Both the position numbers and the translations under genes were made by a program. A DNA stretch of 15,357 nucleotides, from assembly GCA_002353975.1 (NCBI GenBank), contig DEKQ01000166.1, positions 1-15,357 on the forward strand. The letters run 5' to 3'. Within the stretch, counting starts at the first letter, position 1. Every line of letters begins with the position of its first letter. The stretch is from Prevotellaceae bacterium UBA2718. GTDB taxonomy: Bacteria > Bacteroidota > Bacteroidia > Bacteroidales > Bacteroidaceae. The notes beneath the pieces are model-generated. The model was given only the letters and a program-made list of their open reading frames with translations, was not told where the DNA came from and ran no database searches. Below are positions 1 through 6,209 of this stretch, piece after piece.

Positions 1-1608
1 AAGCCTGGATATACCAACTTTGACGCACCATGTGAGGGTGACAGAAACAATACGCTCTATGACCTGTGCCGTGAGCTGAGAAATATCACGGACTATAACT
101 TCGCACAGCTCTCCGCGATAGTGCCACGATGGGGACTGACAGAGGGAGAAGTCGATAGCACCATCGCAAGTGCTCTGAAGGCAGACAGGAAGATACCATT
201 CATTCTCAATAAGGTTGTTCGCAAACTGAAGGCTGGTGGTGGAGAACAGGGCGAAGAGGGCTTCAAGGCAGAGATGTATATGTTCAATGAGCAGTATCTG
301 GAACGTATGCCTAAGCTTCCTGCACCGCTAAGGGCTTGTCTGGTAGGCACAGACCGAAGATATCACATGCCGATAATAGTAGGAGTGCTGCCTGTTCTCT
401 GTTCTTATGCAGACAAAGTTATGTATAGATATAGTGACGGCAGGCTGCGTAGGCCTAACCTCTTTTCGTTCATTCTTGGAAAGTTCGCATCAGGCAAGAG
501 CAGCGTGACATCAAAGCTGAACATCCTTATGCAGCCCATGAAGGAGGCTGACAAACTGGCACGTAAAAAAGATGATGAGACACGTGAACAGAACAAAAAC
601 CGCAAAGACTCGGAGCGAGGCAAGGAGACAAAAGACTTCATAAAGAAGCTGAATGTCGATACAACTGACGCGGCATTGCTGAGGATGCAGAAAATTGCTG
701 AGGAACAAGGCAACTGCGTAGATGGACATATCCTGCCACAAAAGAACTTTATGTTCACCGAAGAGGCAAGCAGCGTGAAGCAAGCCATGAGGAACGGCAA
801 GATGATGGAGGCGTGGCGACTGGCCTTTGACAATGGTGAATGGGGTAAGGACACAGCCAGCGATACGGCGCAGGCAGGACTTGTGAATCTGTCTCTCGAC
901 CTCGTGGCGGAGTGTACGCTTGATGTGTTCTCAAAACTCATCAACGGAGAGAACTTTGAGAACGGTACGGCATCACGCTTGCTGCTTAGCTTTACGCCAG
1001 ATGAGAGATTTGCTCACATGCCAAAGTTCAAGGAAGAAACAGAGCAGACGAAGGCGCAAATGTTGAAAGCCGTGGATCTGTGTAAGAATGCGAAGGGTAT
1101 TATAGATGACGAGAGGTTCTGCAAGGCTTTTGAGGATTGGTGTAATGTCATAGCCGACGATTGTGCTGAAACTAACGATGATGTGAGGGACGACTTAAGA
1201 AAACGCTCTGCCATCATAGGAGCAGTATGTGCCTTGATATGTGCTATACTGTGGAATTACCATAGCAAGAGCGGACAACTGATAATAAAGAAGGATGCTA
1301 TAGATTTTGGACTGCTGATGGCAGATTACTGTCTGGAAAGCCAAGTAGCTGTGTTCAAGCACTACTATGAGAACAAACCAGCACAGATAAGCTTTGAGGG
1401 TAGTTATAAGATGACGAAAAACAAGGTTCTGTTTGACGAACTGCCTGAGGTGTTTACAAGGGACATGGTGAAAGAGAGGAAGGCAGGACAATCAAATATG
1501 TCTATATGTAATTTCATCAATAGACTCAAGAAAGCAATTCTAATCGAAGAAATTTCAAAGAATACCTATAGAAAACTAACTAATAAAGAAAAGGAGGACA
1601 AGGAATGA
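1..1608 (+). CDS. DUF3987-family P-loop protein, C-terminal part (5' end outside window)
   Basis: The frame is open from the first base, so this is the last 535 residues of a longer protein; a GTG at 121 is not needed as a start. About residues 14-70 (GDRNNTLYDLCRELR through the paired-helix segment) look like the primase-C-terminal-like region that precedes DUF3987 in Bacteroidales proteins that also carry a VirE-like N-terminus. The DUF3987 part then follows: PAPLRACLVGTDRRYHMPII, a clear Walker A GKFASGKS at residues 160-167, a charged helical segment (about 185-215), an acidic FMFTEEA strand that may be Walker B-like, and FDNGEWG. These proteins are thought to be replication-type ATPases of mobile elements, but no activity is established; that role is inference. 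The gene ends in an ATGA overlap with the next gene, implying translational coupling. Family assignment is confident, function is not. Confidence 0.85.
   Translation, partial: KPGYTNFDAPCEGDRNNTLYDLCRELRNITDYNFAQLSAIVPRWGLTEGEVDSTIASALKADRKIPFILNKVVRKLKAGGGEQGEEGFKAEMYMFNEQYLERMPKLPAPLRACLVGTDRRYHMPIIVGVLPVLCSYADKVMYRYSDGRLRRPNLFSFILGKFASGKSSVTSKLNILMQPMKEADKLARKKDDETREQNKNRKDSERGKETKDFIKKLNVDTTDAALLRMQKIAEEQGNCVDGHILPQKNFMFTEEASSVKQAMRNGKMMEAWRLAFDNGEWGKDTASDTAQAGLVNLSLDLVAECTLDVFSKLINGENFENGTASRLLLSFTPDERFAHMPKFKEETEQTKAQMLKAVDLCKNAKGIIDDERFCKAFEDWCNVIADDCAETNDDVRDDLRKRSAIIGAVCALICAILWNYHSKSGQLIIKKDAIDFGLLMADYCLESQVAVFKHYYENKPAQISFEGSYKMTKNKVLFDELPEVFTRDMVKERKAGQSNMSICNFINRLKKAILIEEISKNTYRKLTNKEKEDKE
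1591..1597 (+). promoter_or_regulatory. Strong Shine-Dalgarno for the DUF5675 gene
   Basis: AAGGAGG lies 7 bp before the ATG at 1605, inside the last codons of the DUF3987 gene. Such a full-length Shine-Dalgarno is unusual for Bacteroidota and differs from the A-rich leader of the lipoprotein gene in this window. It fixes the start of the downstream gene and fits coupled translation. Confidence 0.7.
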
Positions 1609-2038
1609 AAATCGAAATCAGAAGACGTTGGAAAAAGGAAGGCTATACCGTTGGTGAGCTGTTAGTGAACGGAGTTTTTCGCTGCAACACTCTGGAGCCC
1701 CAGGATCGTGGATTCAAGAGCAGCATGAGCAGCATGTCGATTCAAGAGACAAAGGTGCCGGGGAGACCGCAATTCCCACAGGGACGTATGTCTGCCACGT
1801 GCACTGGATGCTGAAGAAGAAGAAGATGCGGCCACAGCTGATTGACGTGCCAGGCTTCTGGGGAATCTTCATCCACGAGGGCAACACGGTTGACGACACG
1901 CGAGGCTGCATACTGCTGGGCGAGAACACCAGCAAGGGGTTCGTAAGCCGCTCAAAGCAGCACGTCATTGCCCTCACGGAAGAGATACAGGACTGCGAGG
2001 ACAGACAGGAAATGGTGTGGGTGAGCATTGAGGATTGA
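1605..2038 (+). pseudogene. DUF5675-family protein, interrupted by a one-base frameshift
   Basis: Two overlapping reading frames together make one DUF5675 protein of about 144 residues. The first frame gives MKIEIRRRWKKEGYTVGELL through IQETKVPG; the second continues ETAIPTGTY, DVPGFWGIFIHEGNTVDDTRGCILLG and ends at a TGA at 2036-2038. The join is at a run of four G (1760-1763); a fifth G would restore one frame, reading K-V-P-G-E-T-A-I-P. This may be a real mutation, a homopolymer sequencing error, or slippage. The family has no proven function and occurs in phage-like and mobile regions. The PTGTY segment followed by H-x-G-N-T-x-x-D-T-x-G-C resembles the layout of YkuD-type L,D-transpeptidases, which is only an inference. 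It is coupled to the DUF3987 gene, so both probably belong to one module. Confidence 0.75.
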
Positions 2039-2092
2039 CCATTGACCATTGACCATTGAGCATTGAGCATTGACCATTGACCATTGACCATT
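2023..2092 (+). repeat. Ten-unit 7-bp tandem array (GACCATT/GAGCATT)
   Basis: Ten consecutive heptads: GAGCATT, GAGGATT, GACCATT three times, GAGCATT twice, GACCATT three times. The array begins inside the last five codons of the DUF5675 gene and supplies its TGA stop codon, then stops 4 bp before the terminator stem. A second, sequence-diverged period-7 region occurs at 14907-15090. Confidence 0.9.
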
Positions 2093-2096
2093 GATT

Positions 2097-2140
2097 AGAA
2101 CAAACCTTCACTGCCCTTATGGGTGGTGAAGGTTTGTTCT
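2097..2140 (+). terminator. 20-bp stem-loop, probably bidirectional terminator
   Basis: The arm starting AGAACAAACCTTCAC pairs with GTGAAGGTTTGTTCT. The stem runs 20 continuous pairs (two G-T wobbles) around a TTAT loop at 2117-2120. It is followed on the plus strand by an A/T stretch rather than a pure T run. It sits between the converging DUF5675 and histidine kinase genes. Confidence 0.75.
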
Positions 2141-2226
2141 ATTATATATTTAATAAGTTCGACGAAAATACCTTAGAATAAAGTAAGTTGCCTTTCCTCG
2201 GAACAGTCCACCGTTTGTACCCTTAT

Positions 2227-2273
2227 CGTCGGATACAGGCGTTTCTTATCGGACTTAAACGTATATTCCGACG
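2227..2273 (-). terminator. Imperfect hairpin just past the histidine kinase stop
   Basis: CGTCGGATAC at 2227-2236 pairs with GTA and TCCGACG at 2261-2273 with a 3-base bulge, and GTTT (2241-2244) pairs with AAAC (2257-2260) inside it. It lies 13 bp beyond the minus-strand stop codon. No T run follows, so a role in termination or 3' end stability is possible but weakly supported. The rest of 2141-2285 shows no gene. Confidence 0.35.
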
Positions 2274-2285
2274 TCCTATTGGGGG

Positions 2286-3776
2286 TTAATGCCCTACCGA
2301 CAGTCTGAGCGTCGTTCCGTAAGGATGTCTGAACACCTCTATCCTGCCGCCTATCAGTGCGGCACGCTGATTCATCGTGCGGTGACCGATGCCAGAAGTC
2401 TCCTTCGTTGATGTTGGATTCTTGGCGCCCTGCTTTCCGCAGGTTGTTGCGACGTGAGACACGTCGCCTCCTATTTCGTTATTTTCTCCGTTGTCGCTTA
2501 TGGTAACAGTAAAGCTATTGGCAGATGCGGAATGAATCCCGATGCTTACGAGTGAGGCTTTGCCGTGCTTCATGGCATTGGCGACAGCCTCCTGCACAAT
2601 ACGATAGACCTCCAACGCGACACGTGGTTCTATGGTTGTCCAGTCAGCATCCGCAGGAGTAGCCGCAAAGCAAATCTCACACTGGCTGAGCTCGCTGAGC
2701 TGAGTGGCATAGCTGGCAAGAGCCTTTTCTATCGTAATATGTTCAAATTCCGGCGGCATGAGATGATGCGACACGCGTCTCACCATCTCACGGCTTTCGC
2801 CCAGCAACTGCAGCGTCTGCGGCGAGGTGCCGTCCTCGTTTAGTTTCATCTCCACGGCAAGCAGCTGGTTACTGATACCGTCATGCAGTTCGCGAGCCAG
2901 GCGGGTACGCTCATCCTCCTGCCCCTCTATATACCGCTCGTCCATCTGCTTCTCCGTTTCTCTTTCCATCTTCCTGCGCATGCGCCTCTGCCACAGTACA
3001 TAGCACAGGAACGAGACAATCACTATAACCAGTACCGTAACGGCCCACTCTCTACGGTCGTTGGGCAGGTGAACATATTTTACTATGGTACGCGCGCCCG
3101 TGCCCACGCGACTGTCCGCATTGCCGACGGCAGTGGCACTATCATTGGCACTACTCCTCACCGCAACAGGCGGGACTGGCACCTCCTGCTTCAGGGCCGT
3201 CATTTCCTCGTTACCCGCATCGTTTGCCCTACCCTCTTTTCCGTATTCATTATTGCCAAGCGCCTCGGTGAAGACATATGCTGCCAAGCCATACTGCTTT
3301 GGGTCACCATTCTGCTCCAGCCATTGTGTGCCGGTGCGAGCGTATGTAAGACTTTGCTCATATTGCCCGAGATCCTCGCAGAGCACGGTCAGCTGCGCAT
3401 AGATAGGAATCATCGTCTGATATAGGAAACTGAGCTTTGGATTGCGCGCCTGCTTAAGGAAATCGTAGGCTTCAGCAATCCTTGCAACCTTTCCATACTC
3501 CTTCAGAGCCGACTGCATGTCATCACGTTCACTATACACCGCACCTATGATTATATAGTCCATGGCCAGCATAATCTTGCTCCCGTTGGCCATAATCTTT
3601 GGCAGCAGTTCCCTGGCTTGAAACATTGCCGAGTCAGCATAGCCTTTGACATAGCACTCTCTGGCATGCTGCACCCTCTGCCACAGCTCGGCTGTCTCGT
3701 CGGCTACGACTGGCGAGGCGCACAGCCATAGCAGCAAAAAAAGCAGAGTATGACGTAAGAGGATGGCTGATTTCAT
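2286..3776 (-). CDS. Membrane sensor histidine kinase, HisKA_3/NarL-type, with helical periplasmic region
   Basis: The start chosen is the ATG at 3776 because it opens a signal peptide (MKSAILLRHT then LLFLLLWLCA), although the frame stays open upstream to a TTG at 3914. The protein is 496 residues. Residues about 27-155 are TPR-like helices for the periplasm, 243-262 form a membrane segment, and a short coiled linker leads to the HisKA_3 box RLARELHDGISNQL with phospho-acceptor His298. The ATPase domain has the N box (VQEAVANAMKHG, about 394-405), DNG at 428-430 and GIGHRT at 462-467. The usual DxGxG is DNGEN here, and the ATP lid is long because a genomic palindromic repeat is translated at residues 435-444. 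Kinases of this class phosphorylate a LuxR-type response regulator; none is encoded in this window. The ligand is unknown. Confidence 0.9.
   Translation of the reverse strand: MKSAILLRHTLLFLLLWLCASPVVADETAELWQRVQHARECYVKGYADSAMFQARELLPKIMANGSKIMLAMDYIIIGAVYSERDDMQSALKEYGKVARIAEAYDFLKQARNPKLSFLYQTMIPIYAQLTVLCEDLGQYEQSLTYARTGTQWLEQNGDPKQYGLAAYVFTEALGNNEYGKEGRANDAGNEEMTALKQEVPVPPVAVRSSANDSATAVGNADSRVGTGARTIVKYVHLPNDRREWAVTVLVIVIVSFLCYVLWQRRMRRKMERETEKQMDERYIEGQEDERTRLARELHDGISNQLLAVEMKLNEDGTSPQTLQLLGESREMVRRVSHHLMPPEFEHITIEKALASYATQLSELSQCEICFAATPADADWTTIEPRVALEVYRIVQEAVANAMKHGKASLVSIGIHSASANSFTVTISDNGENNEIGGDVSHVATTCGKQGAKNPTSTKETSGIGHRTMNQRAALIGGRIEVFRHPYGTTLRLSVGH
2447..2474 (-). repeat. Palindromic repeat, copy 1, inside the histidine kinase gene
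   Basis: The core GCGACGTGAGACACGTCGC (2449-2467) has perfect 8-base arms around AGA, followed by CTCCTAT. On the minus strand it is read in frame as I-G-G-D-V-S-H-V-A-T, residues 435-444 of the kinase. It matches the three intergenic copies in sequence and orientation. Confidence 0.9.
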
Positions 3777-3790
3777 GTTCAGATAGATTA

Positions 3791-3818
3791 TTGCGACGTG
3801 AGACACGTCGTCTCCTAT
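3791..3818 (-). repeat. Palindromic repeat, copy 2, in the kinase 5' leader
   Basis: Same element as copy 1, with one change after the core (TCTCCTAT in place of CCTCCTAT), which spoils the outermost pair of the palindrome. It lies between the kinase -7 promoter box (3828-3835) and its start codon at 3776, so it should form a hairpin at the very 5' end of the kinase mRNA. Confidence 0.9.
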
Positions 3819-3827
3819 ATTCTGCTG

Positions 3828-3863
3828 CAAAGGTACAATTAAGTCACGAGATATACAAGCAAA
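3828..3863 (-). promoter_or_regulatory. Bacteroidota-type promoter for the histidine kinase
   Basis: On the minus strand TACCTTTG (3835-3828) matches the TAnnTTTG -7 consensus exactly. A TTTG lies 24 bp upstream (3863-3860) and a CTTG 20 bp upstream (3859-3856), either of which could serve as the -33 box. Transcription would start near 3821 and give a leader of about 45 bases. Confidence 0.65.
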
Positions 3864-3879
3864 GATTGTTTTTTCATTA

Positions 3880-3906
3880 TTGCGACGTGAGACACGTCGC
3901 CTCCTA
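3880..3906 (-). repeat. Palindromic repeat, copy 3
   Basis: Perfect core GCGACGTGAGACACGTCGC, preceded by ATTAT and followed by CTCCTA. It is intergenic, just upstream of the kinase promoter and in the same orientation as the other copies. Confidence 0.9.
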
Positions 3907-3923
3907 CGTGGCAATGATGATTA

Positions 3924-3951
3924 TTGCGACGTGAGACATGTCGCCTCCTAT
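3924..3951 (-). repeat. Palindromic repeat, copy 4
   Basis: Same element with one mismatch in the right arm (CATGTCGC in place of CACGTCGC). It starts 44 bp after copy 3 and ends about 30 bp before the -33 region of the lipoprotein promoter. Confidence 0.88.
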
Positions 3952-3981
3952 CTGGCGAAGAAAAAATGGCGGTTTTCCGCT

Positions 3982-4013
3982 ATTGTACGTCTGCAGGGAT
4001 ATATGTACCTTTG
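3982..4013 (+). promoter_or_regulatory. Bacteroidota-type promoter for the lipoprotein gene
   Basis: TACCTTTG at 4006-4013 is an exact TAnnTTTG -7 box, with ATTG at 3982-3985 as a one-mismatch -33 box and 20 bp between them. Transcription would start near 4020, leaving a leader of about 88 bases that is A/T-rich and lacks a Shine-Dalgarno. Confidence 0.65.
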
Positions 4014-4107
4014 TCGCTGCGTAGTGACAAGTCAAAAAAACATACTGTACGTAAACACATTCATCGCATACCTCATATATTATTATTAACCTATAAAGAA
4101 AAGAAAA

Positions 4108-5034
4108 ATGAAAAGAAATGTTCTGAAAAATGCCTGGGCTATATGCCTGGCTTTTATTACGCTTTGTTCAACCTTAACCTCCTGCGACAAGAAAGATGAC
4201 GACAAACTTCCATCCTATGCCGACTTCGTGGAATTTCAGATAACTCGCTGCGAGCGTGTGGGCGGAGTTCTGATGGTTGATTTCACCGTGACAAACAAAA
4301 AGGATTACAACCTTAAAGTCACTTTGGAGAATCAAACTGTGACTGACAACACCGGCAAGAACTACCGGACTCTGGTATGGGGCTCTGACATTTCCAATTC
4401 AACAGGCATAGCCATGAACGAAGACCCATTCTATGGAAATGTTTCCTTCAACCTGATAAGCGAGGGCAGCATGAGCGGACACCTGAAAGTCTATGACTAT
4501 GACCCCGCAGACAGGGCAACAGCCGTTTCCCTTCAGATTGGTGTAGGTTTAGAGAGCATACAGCTGGGCAACAACACATTTATAAGGACTAACATCGCAA
4601 CTACTGACAATCGCGTGAAAGAACACGGCGTGCAGACCAACGACTCAAAGCTGGCATATCAGGTGACATCTTGCACTTACGACGATGGCAACGTGGACAT
4701 AGCATTCACCGTAACCAACAATACGGGCCAGACACTGAAGGTGCTGCGCTTCAACGAAGAGTCAGACCGTGCAGGCTATGTGGCATACGATGATATGGGA
4801 AATAATTACACTACAGGACGCGGTACCCGCTTTCTCAGTTTAGACGGCGAAGATTGGCGCAGTTCTATAGAAACTACCGTGCCAGCAGGAGGCAAACTTA
4901 ATCTTGTAGCTCGCGTTACCGACGTGAGGAGCAATGCCAACGAGATGTCGCTGTCATTCCTGGTAACATCAGACGATTATGTATGCAATGACAACACCGT
5001 GCGCTTCCTCAGCATACCTATAGAGAAGGAGTAA
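4108..5034 (+). CDS. Lipoprotein with two tandem beta-rich domains, function unknown
   Basis: 308 residues. The N-terminus has two lysine/arginine residues, a hydrophobic stretch and a lipobox L-T-S-C, giving a lipidated Cys26. The residues after it (DKKDDDK) are acidic, as in lipoproteins exported to the cell surface in Bacteroidota. The mature part holds two related units: about 38-150 (FQITRCERVGGVLMVDFTVTN then LKVTLENQ) and about 170-300 (YQVTSCTYDDGNVDIAFTVTN then LKVLRFNE). The shared FTVTN-x(5)-LKV pattern suggests Ig-like sandwich domains that arose by duplication. No catalytic motif is seen. The gene is monocistronic, with its own promoter and a double hairpin downstream, and is divergent from the histidine kinase, which might control it. 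I do not recognise the family. Confidence 0.85.
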   Translation: MKRNVLKNAWAICLAFITLCSTLTSCDKKDDDKLPSYADFVEFQITRCERVGGVLMVDFTVTNKKDYNLKVTLENQTVTDNTGKNYRTLVWGSDISNSTGIAMNEDPFYGNVSFNLISEGSMSGHLKVYDYDPADRATAVSLQIGVGLESIQLGNNTFIRTNIATTDNRVKEHGVQTNDSKLAYQVTSCTYDDGNVDIAFTVTNNTGQTLKVLRFNEESDRAGYVAYDDMGNNYTTGRGTRFLSLDGEDWRSSIETTVPAGGKLNLVARVTDVRSNANEMSLSFLVTSDDYVCNDNTVRFLSIPIEKE

Positions 5035-5052
5035 AATATATTTGCAATAATA

Positions 5053-5109
5053 ATTATCCCTGCCTACCTTTCTCTATCCCATGATAATGAAACGGTAAGC
5101 AGGGATAAT
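5053..5109 (+). terminator. Long-stem inverted repeat after the lipoprotein gene
   Basis: ATTATCCCTGCCTACC (5053-5068) pairs with GGTAAGCAGGGATAAT (5094-5109) at 15 of 16 positions around a 25-base loop. There is no T run, so it may be a 3' stability element or half of a bidirectional terminator between converging genes. Confidence 0.55.
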
Positions 5110-5124
5110 AATAACAGGACTTTT

Positions 5125-5149
5125 ACCTGATGAAGTCAGGTATTGTTTT
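5125..5149 (+). terminator. Rho-independent-like terminator for the lipoprotein gene
   Basis: ACCTGA-TGAAG-TCAGGT is a perfect 6-bp stem followed by ATTGTTTT. It lies between the lipoprotein gene and the converging pectinesterase stop at 5162. Confidence 0.55.
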
Positions 5150-5161
5150 GCGTATTTGCGG

Positions 5162-6187
5162 TTAAGGTTGCCATGTAGTGTTGATGTTGAAGACCTCGGC
5201 AGGGGTTATCTTGGCCGCTTCTTTCTTTGTGAGCTGCTTGCTCCACCCTACTCTGCCTGCTGTGGCAGCACCTTCACCACGGTTGTTGTATTCGAGGTAG
5301 CGTGCTGTCTGCTCGTTGGATGTTTTGCCCCAGTTGTGCCATCCCTCTGGACGGATGTGCTTGCCGAGTTCACAGTTCATAAAGAGAGTGTATGCGTATG
5401 GTCTCCACGGACGGCCTAAGTAGCACTTGTCCACGCCTTCGTCGCAGATGATGCGGCAGTTATTGAAGACGTAACCGTATTTCTGTCCGTCGGGAGTAGA
5501 GGCTGCGGTGACGTAGGAGTTGCTCTTGTTCTTGATGGTGCACGCCTCAAACCATGCTATTGACGGGCCGAAGATGAAGTCCGTGGTTCCCTCTATATAG
5601 CAGTCTTTGAAGTAAAGGCGCGTGTTGGCAATGCCTGTATAGACCGTATCCTGATTTCCCAAGAAGCGGCAGTTGATGAATGTCAGCCTGTCTCCCTCGG
5701 TATGGAGCGCCACTGCCTGTCCCAGGCGTGCAGCATTGTTCTCTATCGTGATATTCTTGAGCACTATGTCGTTGCCCTCAATCTTAAGCGTATATGTACG
5801 GAAAGTGCCGAGAGTGTGCTTGTTTGGCAGGTCGAAGTTTTTGATGTTGGCGTGGTCATCATACGTGATGATGGTATTGTCACGGTCCTCACCGCAAATC
5901 TCGATATTGATGAGGAAGGAAGGGATGATGAGCTTCTCTTTATACACACCTTTCTTTACGTATATCACCTTGTGATAATCCATGAACGCCCGGCAGACGT
6001 CGATGGCTTCATCGATGTTACGGAAGTCTCCTGTGCCGTCACGAGAGACTACGATGGTGTCGGGATTGTCCCAGCTCTTTTGACTGGAAGCGGCATGAAC
6101 TGCTACGGGGCTGAGCAGGGCGGAGATAAGGGTTATGGCTGCAATGCTATTGCGGCGCATAAAGGATTTGATAAGTTTGTTGTTCAT
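5162..6187 (-). CDS. Pectin methylesterase (pectinesterase), CE8 family
   Basis: Hydrolyses methyl esters of homogalacturonan, giving pectate and methanol (EC 3.1.1.11 by family). The start at 6187 opens a signal peptide (MNNKLIKSFMRRNS, then a hydrophobic stretch ending AVHA), so the enzyme is exported, probably to the periplasm; an ATG nine codons later is also possible. The mature protein is a single beta-helix of normal family length (341 residues with the signal). All signature motifs are present: GQAVAL with Gln157, GNQDT with Asp180, TDFIFG with Asp203 and LGRPW with Arg259, the known catalytic set of CE8. It follows the rel gene by 22 bp in the same direction, so it could be the last gene of the parA operon. 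No other pectin-degradation gene (lyase, SusC/SusD) is in the window. Confidence 0.93.
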   Translation of the reverse strand: MNNKLIKSFMRRNSIAAITLISALLSPVAVHAASSQKSWDNPDTIVVSRDGTGDFRNIDEAIDVCRAFMDYHKVIYVKKGVYKEKLIIPSFLINIEICGEDRDNTIITYDDHANIKNFDLPNKHTLGTFRTYTLKIEGNDIVLKNITIENNAARLGQAVALHTEGDRLTFINCRFLGNQDTVYTGIANTRLYFKDCYIEGTTDFIFGPSIAWFEACTIKNKSNSYVTAASTPDGQKYGYVFNNCRIICDEGVDKCYLGRPWRPYAYTLFMNCELGKHIRPEGWHNWGKTSNEQTARYLEYNNRGEGAATAGRVGWSKQLTKKEAAKITPAEVFNINTTWQP

Positions 6188-6209
6188 ATTCTGGTTAGTT
6201 TCGTTATGT

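Noticed and set aside
2883..3425. 180-residue plus-strand frame within the kinase region
   Set aside because: Antisense to the kinase with no family features; the minus-strand gene has complete kinase motifs.
3776..3914. Upstream-extended start (TTG at 3914) for the histidine kinase
   Set aside because: It would put 46 residues, encoded by two repeat copies and the promoter, ahead of a good signal peptide that starts at the 3776 ATG.
2447..3951. CRISPR array interpretation of the palindromic repeats
   Set aside because: Spacing is irregular (44, 89 and over 1300 bp), one copy is coding and no cas gene is present.
3880..4199. Two plus-strand frames beginning inside repeat copies 3 and 4
   Set aside because: Both start at the TTG of the palindromic repeat, look alike only because of it, and overlap the lipoprotein promoter and start.
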